A stretch of DNA of 64,000 nt. It comes from Buddleja alternifolia. Taxonomy: Eukaryota; Streptophyta; Magnoliopsida; Lamiales; Scrophulariaceae. Shown here piece by piece: positions 11,901 to 24,400 of this stretch (position 1 is the first letter of the stretch; every line of letters begins with the position of its first letter). The DNA lies in NCBI GenBank assembly GCA_019426215.1, contig CM033405.1, positions 5,433,001-5,497,000 of the forward strand, given 5' to 3'. The position numbers were made by a program, and so were the translations under genes. Under the pieces are notes generated by a model, which saw only the letters and a program-made list of their open reading frames with translations, did not search any database and was not told where the DNA came from.

Positions 11901-13989
11901 AATAAAGCACAAGCAGAAGTTTTGTTTCGCGAGCACAAGAAATTCTCTTATCAAATGCCATTGAGCTATTAGACTGCACTAATTTTCCAAATAATGCAAT
12001 TAGATATATAGTCAAAGAAGCTCGATTTCAAGAGCATGTTGAAATATTCTGTATAGAATAATGGACTTAATGTTGGAGATGTTGCATCCTTTAATCTATA
12101 TTATCTTTATGCTAATTTAACCAAAATCTTTCTCATATAGTTGTAGGATTATACTACTAATCTATATTTATGCTAATATGATTTCGAGCATTTAGCACAC
12201 TTGGCGTTGGTGCAAGTACGCCAAGCAATGACTCGGCGAGGAGCGGTAGGAATTATCAATGAAGGTGAGATATATAGCTAAATTCGGGTGAGTGAAAGTG
12301 AAAACTCTTGATAGTTAGTAGGAAAAGTTTGTGAATGTGATCAAATTTGCATTTATGTGATCAAGTTTGCCTAATAATAGTAGTAGAATGTACGTACTTG
12401 AGTCCACTGGTATGATCAATCTTTATTTCCCTTATTTTTTCTTTCCTTTTGTATTCATCAATTTTTATAATCTGCTCACAATTAACCCCTCATGATCAGG
12501 GGATTTTGTCTTGGAGCATGACTTGTTACTGGGTGATTACATACTTGTGAACCGCAACTTTGAAGATGGAAGATATGTAAGCAAAATCCTCTTTAATATT
12601 ACTTTTGTTAGAGAAAGGTCATGACCTTGTTTCTAGTGGAACGGAGAATCATCTCGTCTTTGTGAATTTGAAAAACAAGGTACACCCATATTTCTGGTCT
12701 TCCTTGGGTTATTAGTATTTTGATCTTGCTTTCTGATCAACCAATCTTAAGAATAAATATACTTCCATTTTAGTGCCATAGTCGAGGATTAAGTTGGTTG
12801 GTTCAGTAAGTAGCCTTGTAGTTGAGCATCTTCACTATTCTGTTATGCTCATATTTCTTTGTGTGAACCTTTCGCAAAAGCAATCTCCTCTGGATTCCTA
12901 GTAGATAATTGCTTATTTTTTGGAAAATATATCGAGAGGAATTGGTAAACTAGCTTTCCTATTGTAGAAACATAATAATTGGTGATAAATGCTAATTTTT
13001 ACAGAAAAAATTAACCCTGCTGTTTTTCCTGGCGAAAATATATAAAATACGTAGTCCTTTTTCTTCTTTGTGTAGTCCCTTAATGATAACCTGCAGTTTT
13101 CTTATGTTTTTTTCTTTTATAAGGTGTATTAATGTTTTCATTTGGTTCTAAAGAAGGAAATTTTGCTATGTTTAATCTGTTATATATACAGTGAGTGGGC
13201 TACAAGCTGCTCTGAGAAACATATGTGCATGCTAGTTCTTTTACTTTTTAATGTAGTACAACTGTGCAGTATTACTTTAGTTGGACTGATTTGAATTTCT
13301 TGTGGCGTACAAAACTTCAAGTTACTAATTCCTAGGTTTCATTTGCAGGTTGGGACTTTGTAGTTGGAAAATAAGGTGTTTCAAATGATCAGGTTTTGTT
13401 AGCTCAAGTTTTTCCATGTTGGGACTTTGCTATCAATAAATCATATTGTGTTCTTTTTTTGTCTTCCCCTAGATATTTCATCTAGTTTTGTGATAAATTG
13501 TATTTTCTTTGGTTTTCTATTAGATATTTCAGTCAACTTTGTGATAGATTGTAATTTTTATAATTTTCTGTTAGTTAAATAAAAAATCATTATTTCTTTG
13601 CCCCTAATTTTCTACTGTTTGTGCAAAATGAATGAGTGATATCATTATCATTTTAGCTTTCTTTAGTAATTTTTAGTTATATAGTTTTTCTAATTAAATT
13701 ATATAAAAGAAAATTAAAAAAAAAAAGACTTTGGCAATGGCTAAAGAGCCGTTATATAGAGGGGTCAAAATTGTGTTTTGGCCTTTTTACACAATGGCAT
13801 TAAAGCCGTTGGTATAGGAGTTGCAAATACTTTAGCAATGGCTTTTAGCCATTGCGGAAGTATTAGCAACCTTAGCAGGTACAACTGCTAATAAGGCGTT
13901 GCAAAATGGTTGCGGATGACTATTAGCAATGCTAATTGATTAAAGGCAATTGATTTTTGCCGTTGTCAAAAATTCTTTTTCTTGTAGTG
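8980..13989. mobile_element. CACTA (En/Spm) element, about 5.0 kb, without recognisable transposase
   Basis: It begins CACTACAAGAAAAGTG at 8980 and ends TTTTTCTTGTAGTG at 13989, a perfect CACTA-type terminal inverted repeat. It is flanked by a 3-bp target duplication CCC (8977-8979 and 13990-13992). Subterminal repeats of the type GCAATGGCTTTAGCC and GTTGCAAA are seen at 13720-13970. The interior has no TNP-type transposase ORF, so it is probably non-autonomous. It holds an eroded smaller CACTA-like repeat (about 10080-10350, related to the MITE at 36385), an LRR receptor gene fragment (10947-11252), a GC-rich coding-like patch (11250-11460), a (GGATT)n run at about 11556 and a possible B3-domain fragment near 12500. 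Confidence 0.88.
10947..11252 (+). pseudogene. Leucine-rich-repeat receptor-like protein gene fragment captured in the CACTA element
   Basis: The first block reads as an LRRNT_2 cap: [18 protein letters not shown], then DGRLSSWN, then CC, with a stop (TGA) where the family normally has the Trp of the W-x-GV motif. About 100 bp later a second block reads GSLTELRYLNLSRNYNFGQI followed by PHNLSKLLYLEL. This is the canonical plant LRR pattern of Cf/EIX-type receptor-like proteins, which sense extracellular ligands at the plasma membrane. The intervening LRR sequence is degraded or deleted. The fragment lies wholly inside the CACTA element, so transposon capture is the likely origin. It is not a functional gene. 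Confidence 0.75.
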
Positions 13990-13992
13990 CCC

Positions 13993-15303
13993 TCCACGAA
14001 GCCAAACTCAAAAGCTAATCTTGTGAAATGATGAGCCACGGAGTTCGCTGACCGTTTTACGTGACTAAACAAAGAATTCAAATTTTATTCTTTATTGACG
14101 ACAAGTAAGTGCCATACTTAATTCGAAGCAATTGTGAAACTAAAAAGAGTAAGGTTATATACCACTGACTATGATGCACAAATACTCGTATAAAATACCT
14201 CATGTAGTATTGTATCTGTATCATACCCGTATTTGGTACGAATACTTTTGGATACCATGTTCAGAATATTTTTGAAATGTCCGAAAACAGGAAAGAGAAA
14301 ATTCTGGATACCGTCCGGTACAAATTTAAAGTATCTAACATGCCTTGGATACCGGGTAGAGTATTTTCTTATTAATATAACAAACTAATTGACCAAAATA
14401 GAAAAGAGATAATGTTTTCGGTTTTTTATTAAAAATTAAAGATTAAAAGTTAAACAAATAACAGAGAAATCGAAGGAACTAGAGAAATTTATTTAAGTCA
14501 ATAAATCTATTTGATCAAATTTATTTTTAAATATTGTACATGCATATAACATGTATTATCCTAACATTTTAAAATTTGTCATATTTCATATCCGTGTTGT
14601 ATCGTGTCCATATCCGTGTATCAAGGAACAACCGGTTTTTTTCCACCGTTTTTCACTTCTTTTAATTTTGGTAAGAATTGAATGCAATAAATGCAATTGA
14701 TTTGATTTTCGTAATTAATGTTTACCCTAATAAAAAGATATTTTACAATATCTAGAATTGGTGAAAAAATATAGGTATATAACGTTTTTCTATTAAAAAA
14801 CATGATGCTATTAATCATGAAAATATCTACCGAGCTGTTACCAAAATGATTTTATTGCAAATCCAATATATAATGTTTGCTATTATACGAACAAGAATTT
14901 TTGAACAAAAGAACATTAAGAAAAAAATGAATTCATTGCGTATCCAATGTATTTTTTGTTATATACAAACAAAAACCTCCAACACCACAAAATGCACATC
15001 ATAATTTGTCAAATTTGACCTCTATTTTTGATGCTAATTAACTATCAATAATAAAAAATAGTATGAAAAAATTTCTTGGTAAGACTTGAAAGTAGAGACT
15101 AATTTCTTGGTAAGACTTGACAGTAGAGACTCTGGATAATCTGAATCCAATATGTGAGGATCCACATATAAAGACAGTCAAGTTAGAAATTAAAAGTATC
15201 ATGAAACTACTCTCTCAAAACTCATCAAGAATGAACTAGTATGCCACCGATTATCGAATATATAACACCTTTTCTATCTCAATAATTTAATTAATATCTC
15301 AAC
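13993..15303. other. Intergenic between the CACTA element and the GT47 gene
   Basis: AT-rich. A degenerate repeat rich in ATACC/GTATC motifs spans about 14150-14620 and is probably an old transposon. A 32-bp tandem duplication (AATTTCTTGGTAAGACTTGA type) is at about 15069-15131. No gene seen. Confidence 0.4.
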
Positions 15304-16725
15304 TCAATCCATTTCGCCTTTAAGCATATTCTTCATCCCCCTTTGCTCCTTGAACCTCCTCAAAACTACATCTATAGCAAGATCAAAAGCATCTCCATCA
15401 CTCCCTACTCCATCATAATCCACTAAACTATACACAAAATTCGGTATCAAACTTATAACCTTTTCTCTCATTTTCCTAACCTCGTCTTTGCTATACCCAT
15501 CCAGAACTTTTCTTATCGACACACCATTCCTAACATCATTCTTGTCAATAAAAACAGAGAATTTCTCCGGTTTGTCACCCAAAAACCACTCATACTGATG
15601 ATAAATACTTCTTTTCCAGAAGAAAACAGGGATCGAACCAGCCAACATGCAGTCAAACGTCGACCTTCTTGTGTGCGCATCACCCCTAGGCTGCAAGCAA
15701 AAATCCGAAACCAAAAACGCCTCTAAGATCTCCGACGTTCCATCGTAACACCGAGTTCCTGAGCAATCAACGACTCGGCACGACTCGGACTCATTATAAC
15801 AATGACTCAGTAATAGGGTTCTGAAATCACCCTTGACTTTTCTTTTCCCTCCAACAAATGTGTACAAGTTTGTCCTATTACGAGTGTGTACAAAATTCAA
15901 CCATTGACCTAATTCGAATTTTGACTTGGGGTGGAATCCTGTAGGGTAAGGTACACTGATCTCTAGCTTGTCCCAAGGATCTCTTTCTACTGACAGCCGT
16001 AGGATTCGTTTCATCAAGGGCATGTTAATAAACCGGGACCCCCAGTCCTCATCTCTAGACCGTCGAAAGTCCCACGTCATCCTCCCAAGCATGATGAAGT
16101 GATCTGAACCGTTAGATCGCTTCCACAGTGGTTGATCCTGGACCCACTCGAGTAGCCTCTCAGAATGCCAATCCCGATCTTTCGTTGTGTAATTCGTGAA
16201 TAAATATTTCGCAACCGCGAGTCCAGCGTAAAACGGTATGTACACCGCCGTAGCGGATCCCGCCTCCATAGTTCGACATTTATGCTTCAACATTCTGGAA
16301 TGGAAAATAACTTCGCCGGAAAACATGTCCGTCCAATACCACGCCGGAGATAGATTTTCCGGCACGGCGGAGATCCCGGCGGCGCTCGGCCCTAGGCCGT
16401 CGTTTGAAATGGCGTTGCAACGTGAGTGCCATGGATCTAAATCGCAACAATTGTTTAGCAACTCTTTGTTGAACATGGCGGGGAGTTCGTATACGTATAT
16501 CATTCCGTTGTCGCATTTTTGCGGCGGCGTGATTGGTTGTTGTATATGTATAGATACAGATTTTGATGGGGGATGGAACATGAAGTGGAGGATGAGAGCT
16601 TGGAAGAGAAGGATTATGAAGAGCTGTGAACATTTGAAAGAGAGAATGAGAAGTGAATTAGATGTTTTTGTTGGTGAAATGATCTTTGTATTTTTGTTGG
16701 ATTGGAGTTGTGATTGATCATACAT
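15304..16725 (-). CDS. GT47 glycosyltransferase, xyloglucan galactosyltransferase-like (MUR3/XLT2 clade)
   Basis: A single uninterrupted 473-codon ORF; many members of this clade are intronless. A hydrophobic signal anchor at residues 25-50 predicts a Golgi type II membrane protein. The exostosin-type catalytic domain runs from about residue 70 to 440, with family blocks IYVYELPAMFN, LSPAWYWTDMFSGEVIFHSR, AVYIPFYAGLAVAKYL, GRMTWDFRR, WDKLEISVPYPTGFHP, SDFCLQPRGDAHTRRSTFDC and GSIPVFFW. Members transfer galactose (or related sugars) from UDP-sugar to xyloglucan side chains in cell-wall synthesis; the exact acceptor cannot be told from sequence. The length is near that of XLT2-type proteins and shorter than MUR3. 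A TATA-like box (16794-16804) lies about 70 bp upstream of the ATG. The ORF is intact, so it is probably functional. Confidence 0.92.
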   Translation of the reverse strand: MYDQSQLQSNKNTKIISPTKTSNSLLILSFKCSQLFIILLFQALILHFMFHPPSKSVSIHIQQPITPPQKCDNGMIYVYELPAMFNKELLNNCCDLDPWHSRCNAISNDGLGPSAAGISAVPENLSPAWYWTDMFSGEVIFHSRMLKHKCRTMEAGSATAVYIPFYAGLAVAKYLFTNYTTKDRDWHSERLLEWVQDQPLWKRSNGSDHFIMLGRMTWDFRRSRDEDWGSRFINMPLMKRILRLSVERDPWDKLEISVPYPTGFHPKSKFELGQWLNFVHTRNRTNLYTFVGGKRKVKGDFRTLLLSHCYNESESCRVVDCSGTRCYDGTSEILEAFLVSDFCLQPRGDAHTRRSTFDCMLAGSIPVFFWKRSIYHQYEWFLGDKPEKFSVFIDKNDVRNGVSIRKVLDGYSKDEVRKMREKVISLIPNFVYSLVDYDGVGSDGDAFDLAIDVVLRRFKEQRGMKNMLKGEMD

Positions 16726-16793
16726 ATTGAAACTTGGGGTTTAGGAGGGGTTTAATGGTTGCTCAAGCCGGAGAAAGTTCTGAAGTATTAAGC

Positions 16794-16804
16794 TAATATA
16801 TATA
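16794..16804 (-). promoter_or_regulatory. TATA box of the GT47 gene
   Basis: On the minus strand this reads CTATATATATT, about 70 bp upstream of the start codon. A start of transcription about 30 bp further on would give a short leader. The neighbouring AT microsatellite makes alternative TATA positions possible. Confidence 0.5.
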
Positions 16805-16820
16805 GTGATCATGGAGAGGC

Positions 16821-16846
16821 ATATATATATATATATATATATATAA
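16821..16846. repeat. (AT)n microsatellite
   Basis: An uninterrupted AT dinucleotide run about 100 bp upstream of the GT47 start codon. It is likely length-variable. Confidence 0.9.
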
Positions 16847-19240
16847 AGGCATTTTATATATATTCTATCATATGTAGGTCACTAGTAAACCGACCAAGTT
16901 TTCTTCTAGCTTTTTGCATGAATGCCTTGAGTTCAAATTTCATTGCAAATGTATTATATATATGATAATTGGTGGTGACTAATATATACATATACTTAAT
17001 TCATTGTGGACTATAACTTAGTTTTTGGTGTATTGCATTGCATGGTACGGCTATGGTAATCAAATTTCAATAAGATCTAAGGAAATGAACATTTTAATTC
17101 GTAGCAATAAAATTCTCTTTTTATTAGGGTATCCGAATAAGTTTATGGGACTTAATGTAAGTGGTAAACCTAGAAGAGAGAATTTATTATAATTAAATAA
17201 AATTAATCCTTTGAGGGGACTAGTACTCCTTTTTACGGCTTTCCTACTAAACATTTCTTGTATTTTGAATAATTTTTATTATTAATAAAGTGTCAAGGTC
17301 TCACAATTCCTTCCGTCTAGACTCAAGTAGTTTTATATATAAAAAAAATAATAAGATGAATTTAAAAGAGAGATTTAAAAAACAAGAAAAACAAAAACTA
17401 ATAACTCAATAAGAAAATTGAAGTCTGGAAGCTTCTATCGATAGAATATTTAGAACACATATCTAAGAAATATAGAAGCATTTACTTAAGCTTAAAGGAT
17501 TATATTGGGCAAACAAATTCCAACGAGTGAACTATAAGTAATTATTATTGGTTAAAATATTTTAATATCAGAATATGGGTTAAAATATTGGTGTAGAGAT
17601 TTTTTTTTCTTTTTTTATATATATATATAGTTTTAGTATTGGTCAATTGACAGATTACAAGATGCTCAATATATACCTTAGTCACTACAGTTCATTAAAG
17701 CCACATGCGACTTTGTCAACAGCACTGCCGGTTGAGTACACCACTCAGCTTCAGAAAATTAGATTTAATATCATACCTAATAAGTCAACAAATCTTGTCA
17801 CATGAAACAATGTGAATCGTCTGTTGAAAATAGTTTGTAATACGGATATCTCTTATCCCACATAAAAAAAAGTAAACAAGTATTATTTACTTTATAAGTA
17901 GATATCAAATAGTAAATTCAAATAGAAATTTAGAGAGAAAATTTGGAGAAATGCCAAAATATAGATATATTATATATATTTATTTATATATTAAAGATTT
18001 GGCATTTAGCACGTGCACGTGCACGTGGAAGTAAATAATATTATATTATTTATTTTTTAATTAATTTTTGAAATTCATTTTCTAAATTAATTTTTATTTT
18101 AATTCCGAAAAGGTATGACTTTTGGTTGTGAAAAATTCTGTTTTTCATCTGAACATTTGCAATGTTTTGGAGAAACTTTTGATCAAATCATTGCAATGAT
18201 CCGAATGGTTGTCAATAGTTCATAAATATAATCAAAGCCAAGGATTCAATTTCATTAGAATTTCTCTTACTTTCTACATAATAATATTAGTTCTCTTTTT
18301 AGTTCGTGAGGGAAGTTTTCGAAATTGCTATTCACAGATTTCGGTGATTTGTTGTGTCTTAGAAGTGAATTGCCATTTAAATCCGATAACAAATTTATAG
18401 TGAGAGCAATTATCACTTTAAAAAAAGTGAAATCAAGCCTCAAATCTGCATAAATTACATATTCTGTTAACTATTTTTTATAACATCGCCTTCTATAATT
18501 TGTTAAACTTTGTAACCTTAATAAATATATAAAACTTTATGCGAGAATGAGGTCAGGAGTTGACAGTGACACGCGCCCGATTGACATATCATTCACAATT
18601 ACATTTTCACTGACATATGAAGATTTTTCCTGAATGAAACTTACATCATACATGAAATTTTAAATTAACTATCACCATTAACAATTTTCATTACAAATTA
18701 AAAATAATGAATTTCGATAAACAACATACACATCTGATGGAATTAAACTTATAAACTTTATGTCATTAGGCCTTCAATGTTATCACTAAGGCAAAATATC
18801 ATGGGCATGACATATAAAGATTAAACAGAATATTGTGCTTAAATTACGAAAATTCAGCATATTTGGAGATGTGTAATTAATTATATGTAAATTTTGAGTA
18901 CCAAAACTCTCAATGTCACTCATTTATAGTTTATATCACACTAATAATTAATTAAAATATATGCGGACGGAAGTCGAATTTAATTATTCAGGAAAAGGGA
19001 CTTGTAGCCGACTTATCAGTAGCTTGCACATTAAATTTGACTTAGGACGGTTAATTATGCATGTGATTTAGCAATTAAACTAGGCACAACTAGCGGCTGC
19101 CTGCGAAGAGTTTAGATCTAAGTAATCCTACTTCCTGATTCTGATCACCATCACTAGATTGCTATGTAGCAATAATATAATCTCTTTTAAGTTATAAAAA
19201 TTAATATATAATACTATATGTCATAGTTTCATAGATATAA
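16847..19240. other. AT-rich intergenic region upstream of the GT47 gene
   Basis: No gene seen. The only notable site is three overlapping CACGTG palindromes at about 18010-18028. Several poly(T) and (AT)n runs occur near 17600 and 17970. Eroded transposon sequence is likely but no boundaries could be set. Confidence 0.4.
18010..18028. promoter_or_regulatory. Triple overlapping G-box (CACGTG) cluster
   Basis: The sequence CACGTGCACGTGCACGTGG contains three CACGTG cores at 6-bp period, the classic bHLH/bZIP binding site in plants. It is about 1.3 kb upstream of the GT47 start codon. A regulatory role is inference. Confidence 0.4.
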
Positions 19241-19242
19241 TA

Positions 19243-20757
19243 ATTTTAAATTAATGTATAAAAGAGAGTCCTATATATGCTCTTATTTGGCTATATTTTC
19301 TATATTATTTTTGTTGTTTCAAATATTCCACGGCGTAGAAGCTAATTTGAGTTCTCCATGTTAAATATATAGTTTTGAAGGTGTTCATATTTACATTGAA
19401 TATGTATTTTCTTTAAGTTATAACAAAATTGACATTTTATGGATCACTTTTAAATTATTTTTCTTAAAAAAATCAGTTACATGATACATGTCATTAATAT
19501 CTGATCTAAAAAATTACAATCAACTGACAACTATTACAACCAACTATTAACTACTATGAAAGTAAAGAAAAACTCGCACGTGGTCGACGAGAGTAGAATT
19601 CAAAGCCTTCCATATTTTGGTGCATCAACTGCGTCAATAGAGCTAAATTTATTGGCGTTCAATTTTAAAATTTAAAAGTCATATTTCTTTTAAGTATTTT
19701 CACGTTTTTTGCGGTGTTTATAATTAACTTAAAAGCTTCTATTGAGCACATAGGAGATTTCATTAATTTCTTGTTTATTTAAAAAGAAAAAACAAGAAAG
19801 AGGATTGTACTTGGATGTGGGGTTCGAAAAGTTTGGAAAAAGTGAGCGTTGGACAAAGATGTCTTCTCAATGACAGTGAGGTTTGGACAGACAACGTTTG
19901 TTAAAGATGTCTTCTCAATGACAGTGAGGTTTGGACAGACAACGTTTGTTAATTACGTTCCTCTAGTATCTTTTGATCAAGCATGTGTAACATGTATTAT
20001 ACAATTTATATTTTCACTCGTTTTCCCAGCTAAAAACTTGGATCTAAGCAAAAATTATTACTTAAGTAAGGTCCTATGTCACAAGACAATCCAATAAAAT
20101 AATTAGTGATTAACTAAACATGTCGATGGTGGGATTAGTTTGTTTCTAGGGGTGTGAATGATCCATGTCGAGTCAAATAAAATATAATTCAAGTTTGATT
20201 GGTTAAAATATTAAGAAAAATTGTATTGGGTATGGTTTTGTTCTATTTCAATCGAGTTTGTATGAGTTTTAATCAAGTCCAATATGAGTCGAACTTCAAT
20301 AATTTGATATTTTTCGCATAGTTTGCTAATATCTAACTGACTGACTCGAATTTGTGTTCAAGAATAATTTTTTATTTTAAACAAACTGAAGTCAAATTAC
20401 CTTTTGGAGTTCGACTTTAGATCGAATATTGAATAAATTGACTGCTATAGAATTAATAGAAGTGAGTTTTTATCTCATTTAACTTTTTTTTATTGACCTT
20501 TTCTCAGACTCGAGACCCCACATGCTTTCTACTCAGAGGCTTAACCCGCAACCCATTAATGGACTTAAAACCCGCCCCAAGAGGAGTGGATGGGGGCCTG
20601 TATTACCATTGTCTTACGGAGGCCTAGATTCGAATTTATCTTTTTATGAATTATGATTAATGGACTCGGTTAGAATTATTATGTTGTATTTGTGATGGAT
20701 TTCTTTGTGACCCGGTTCTTTAGTGGGCATCCTAATCCCATTTGGGATCCAGGATTA
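19243..20757. repeat. Segmental duplication, copy A
   Basis: It matches 40824-42421 (copy B) colinearly: TATAGTTTTGAAGGTGTTCA, CTTCTATTGAGCACATAGGA, ACAAGACAATC, TTGACCTTTTCTCAGACTC, AACCCGCCCCAAGAGG and GTTTCTTTGTGACCCGGTTCT all recur in order. Identity is perhaps 80% by eye. Copy A lacks the 286-bp foldback element that interrupts copy B at 41881. No protein is encoded; both copies are probably parts of an older dispersed repeat. Confidence 0.75.
19854..19949. repeat. Perfect 48-bp tandem duplication
   Basis: Two identical 48-bp units each contain GATGTCTTCTCAATGACAGT and end in CAACGTTTGTT. Because the unit is divisible by three, an 82-codon ORF crosses it and shows a 16-residue repeat (KDVFSMTVRFGQTTFV), but nothing else supports coding. 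Copy B of the segmental duplication lacks it. Confidence 0.85.
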
Positions 20758-20935
20758 TTTTCACCGTCTAAAAAATAAAAAGGCGGGTCGAAAAAAGTAT
20801 TAATCAAGTTTGTTTGAATTTTTATCGAGTTTCAAAAATATTTTTGGAGTTTGAGTTGATTGTTATTCAACTTGAACTAACTTTTCTAATTGAGTACGAG
20901 TTGAGCTCAAATAGTTTGAACTTTTCATAAATATA

Positions 20936-21453
20936 TGATGATTGTAAAATTCGTCAGTCAATGAATATCACGTGATTGACCACATGGGAGGGAATCCAAT
21001 CCAACTTACGACAAAATAGAGTGGGGTTGAAGAATGTATAGATTGCACTCGCTATTATGCGAGCTGCCTACGTACCAAAGTGATGAAATCAAATCAATTC
21101 GTAGTTCTATGGTGTGATTTCTCTCAGAAGTAGCCAGTGGATTTTTGTCTAAGAGAGTAGATGATGATCTTACATCAGCTCTTTTCAAGTATATATACGG
21201 CTGATGGCGGGTTATGGGCCGGGGCTTGATCATTTGAATATTTATTAACCTAATACTTGGTTATCTTATATTAAAATAGCCTTTTTTTCTTTTATGCCCT
21301 CTTAAGCATAGCGCGCCGTATTCATAATGGGCCGCCAGCCCTTTGGGTCTCGCTTATTATATTAACCGTGGGTTGACTCACAGGTAGCGCCCTAATCCAG
21401 GCCGGGGGTAGATTAATTACTGTAGTGCCCCAAGAAATTTTTGGTGCACATCA
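20936..21453 (-). repeat. Left (3') LTR of the non-autonomous element
   Basis: 518 bp, TGATG at one end and GTGCACATCA at the other. It contains a TATA-like ATATATAC at about 21189 and keeps about 100 bp (21111-21230) that are deleted from the right LTR. Confidence 0.88.
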
Positions 21454-24400
21454 TAATAGACCCCATTCCCGAGTGTGCCGTATAGGATACCTAGGAGTAG
21501 AAATATGTATGGGTGTATGGCAAACTTTGTCGCCTTGGGGGGTCTAACGGGTCTCCCCTATGAAAGGGGATATCTTAAGTGTTGTCTCAAGGCAACATAG
21601 ATGTAGTCTTAAGGCAAAACCCGTAGCTACCTTGAGGTCTGACGCCTAGGGGTCGAGCACCTCGAGGTCGGATACCTTGCAATTCCAAAGTGTACGAGTT
21701 AAAGTATGCGTTTCATGTCTTAGGGGAGAGCTCTTAAGTTATGAACCTCTACCCCACTTTGCTAATAACCTCAAAGGGGTTATTAAGTTAGTCCACGAGG
21801 CATTTTAGAAGACTTTTAGTCGGTAAGATGTGCTTCAAGCACACCTTTATTTGCAAGACGCGCATCATCAAAAGGGGGGTGCATGCCTGACCTAAGGGGA
21901 GGCTTGCACCTCACCCATGAGGAGCTTATCGTCTTAGCGGAGACTTAGAATTTAGAGGCCTCTATCTAGGGTTTCAGCATTCTGGAGGGACCTATAATTT
22001 TTTACCTCAATCCGAAAATTTGCACTCTAGGGGGAACTTGAAATTTATTAGATGGGCCTTTACCCTGCGGTAAGGGGATAATGGCTATGGCCTCGAGGTA
22101 TGGGGGCAAGGGTCTTCGCTCCGTGGCAAGTGGGCTAGGTCCTTTGCCTCAAAATGAGGGGGCAAAGTCCTTAGTCTCTAGGTGTGGTGGTTGTTTTCCC
22201 CTTATTGTAGTGTTAAATTTATGTCTTATGGCCTCTTGCATTTGTTGGATGTTTTCTGATGTAACACCCATGAAGTAGGTTGGACCATATGTCGAAAATA
22301 TTTTTGCTCACCCATTAGGTAGGAGAGTCCTTACCTTCGAGAGGGATTTTGGTAGCGAGCAGACGTATCGCCAGTATTTGACGAGGGGGTCGCCTCGCTA
22401 CTGTCCCTGGGGGTCTCCTCTTAAACCCCACGGCTGTGCGCCGTTGCGGCGTGTAGCCTTAGGGACTTTCGCTAAGATTTTTTGGCCTCCGGGTAATTCC
22501 TCGCCTAAATATTGCGCAAGTAACCTTGTAGAGATGGGTGAGACCTGATGCCATGGTCTAGCCTTGTATGGCATATTTACCCGTGAATCATATATTGGGC
22601 CTTTTTAGACCTTAAGTAAGCCTTAACTTCTTTCTTCGTGGCTTCGTGAGCTCTAGCGGGGTATATCCCGTGGCTTCAGGAGCACTAGGTCAATTACTTA
22701 ACTGATTTGTTGTGCCCCGTGGATTCATGAGCACTAGCAGGGTGTTTTTGTACCCCGTGGTTTCATGAGCTCTAACCGAGTGCTTTGTACCCTGTGGTTT
22801 CATGAGCGCTAGTGGGGTATCTTGTACCTCTGGGCTTCATGAGCTCTAGTGGGATGCTTTATACCTCATAGCTTCATAAACGCTAGTGGGTATCTCGTAT
22901 CTTTAGAAGGATTTTATCAGCGCTAAGAGACTTAGCCTCTCTGGCATCTTGCTATACTTGAGCATCACTCTCTAGGATTTTACTTAAGAAATACTAGCGT
23001 TTTGATAGCTAGTTGCCCACTAGTGTTTTGAAAACACTAGCATTTTGCTAGCTTGTTTAGACACACCAACTTGAGGGGTATTTTATATCAAGATTTGTAT
23101 TCCCCTACATGGGTGTTAAGATAAAAAAAAATGAGGGGGGCGTTAGGCCCTACGACCAGGGGGAGGTCGCCGTGTCGACCGTGCCTCGTGGCTGGCACAC
23201 GAGGCCTCTTGCCTTGCGGTGGCCACGAGGCACCTTCTTCTGGGTCGTTGCCCCAGGGCTTATTGCCCAGGGGTCTTTAACGAGGGCGACTTATGAATTT
23301 TTTATAGGCCTTGTGTACGCATCCATGTACTTTATCTTGCGGCCGCTTTTTGCTTATATGACTATGAGCTAGTCGCACGTTAGCAGCATTCTTATTTTTG
23401 ACTTAGCACATTTGTGAGCTATTTATTAGCCCTTCGTAGGCTTCAAGTAAGTCTTATTTTTCCTACCCCCATGATTTGATTTGGTGGGTGAACGATTTTG
23501 GTGGGTAGACTTAGCACCTCATAAGGTTACCCGCCCCCTACTCCTTAATGTTTTGCAGTGAGAAACGCTTGGAGTAGTAAGATATCTTTTGCTAATGGGG
23601 GGCTAGCTTAGAGCTTGAATTTGCCCTATATTTATGCCTTTTAAGTAAGTGGCGTGGTTTGTGACACTAGTGGCCACGTTATAATAGGAGGCTTGAGTTG
23701 CCTCTTATATTTTTACTTTTAGTACGACAATGGTCATCTCTTTAGTTATATTTTGTATAATCTCGGTCCACAACCTTGGTGGGAGGGAGGAGATCCTTTT
23801 TGGAGCCTCATCCCCTCTCGATATTGTTGGAAGGATTATTAGGTGGGTCATCCTTGTCGAGTCTTTGGTAGCTCGGGGGATTTTTCATGGATATTGGCTA
23901 TCTCTTTTCGCCTTTTGCTTAGTTATCTTAGCGTGCCATTGGCGTGATTTCGTGAGTGCTAGATCAATTATTAAATTATTTTGCCTTAGTATCTTGCGGC
24001 TTTATGAGCACTAGCTTAGGTACTTAGTCATTTTAACGTACTGTTGGAGGGATTTAATGAATGCTAGAGGTGAGCGTCTCTTGAGCGTTTAAAACGCTCA
24101 GCTTCAAAGTTACTAGCTTCATTAGCTAGCTATTAGGGCTAGCTGTTCGATACCTCCTTGCCCCCCTAATCCTTAATATGTGTTTTATAACATTTAGGAG
24201 TAAGTTCGTGAGGGGTGATTTTTGTGTGGGGGGTCATTAGTCTTGGTACTATTGGTTGCGGGTGTTTGCAAGCCATCATCCGTGTTTCAGCAATATAGTG
24301 CCTCCCTCCTACCTAATGTTTCACTGATAACGAGAGCACTAGGCCCTATTTGTTGAGTGTCGTTCCTTGTGAATTTTAGGCCTAGCGTTGCGGCTTTTTT

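Noticed and set aside
16238..16717. 159-codon plus-strand ORF
   Set aside because: It is antisense to the intact GT47 gene, with no family features.
15304..16725. Heparan-type exostosin
   Set aside because: The plant GT47 blocks (AWYWTDMF, YIPFYAGLAV, LQPRGD) match the xyloglucan galactosyltransferase clade instead.
23109..24014. Plus-strand open frames of 87 and 94 codons inside the LTR element
   Set aside because: They run against the element's orientation, are composed of the imperfect repeats and have no motifs.
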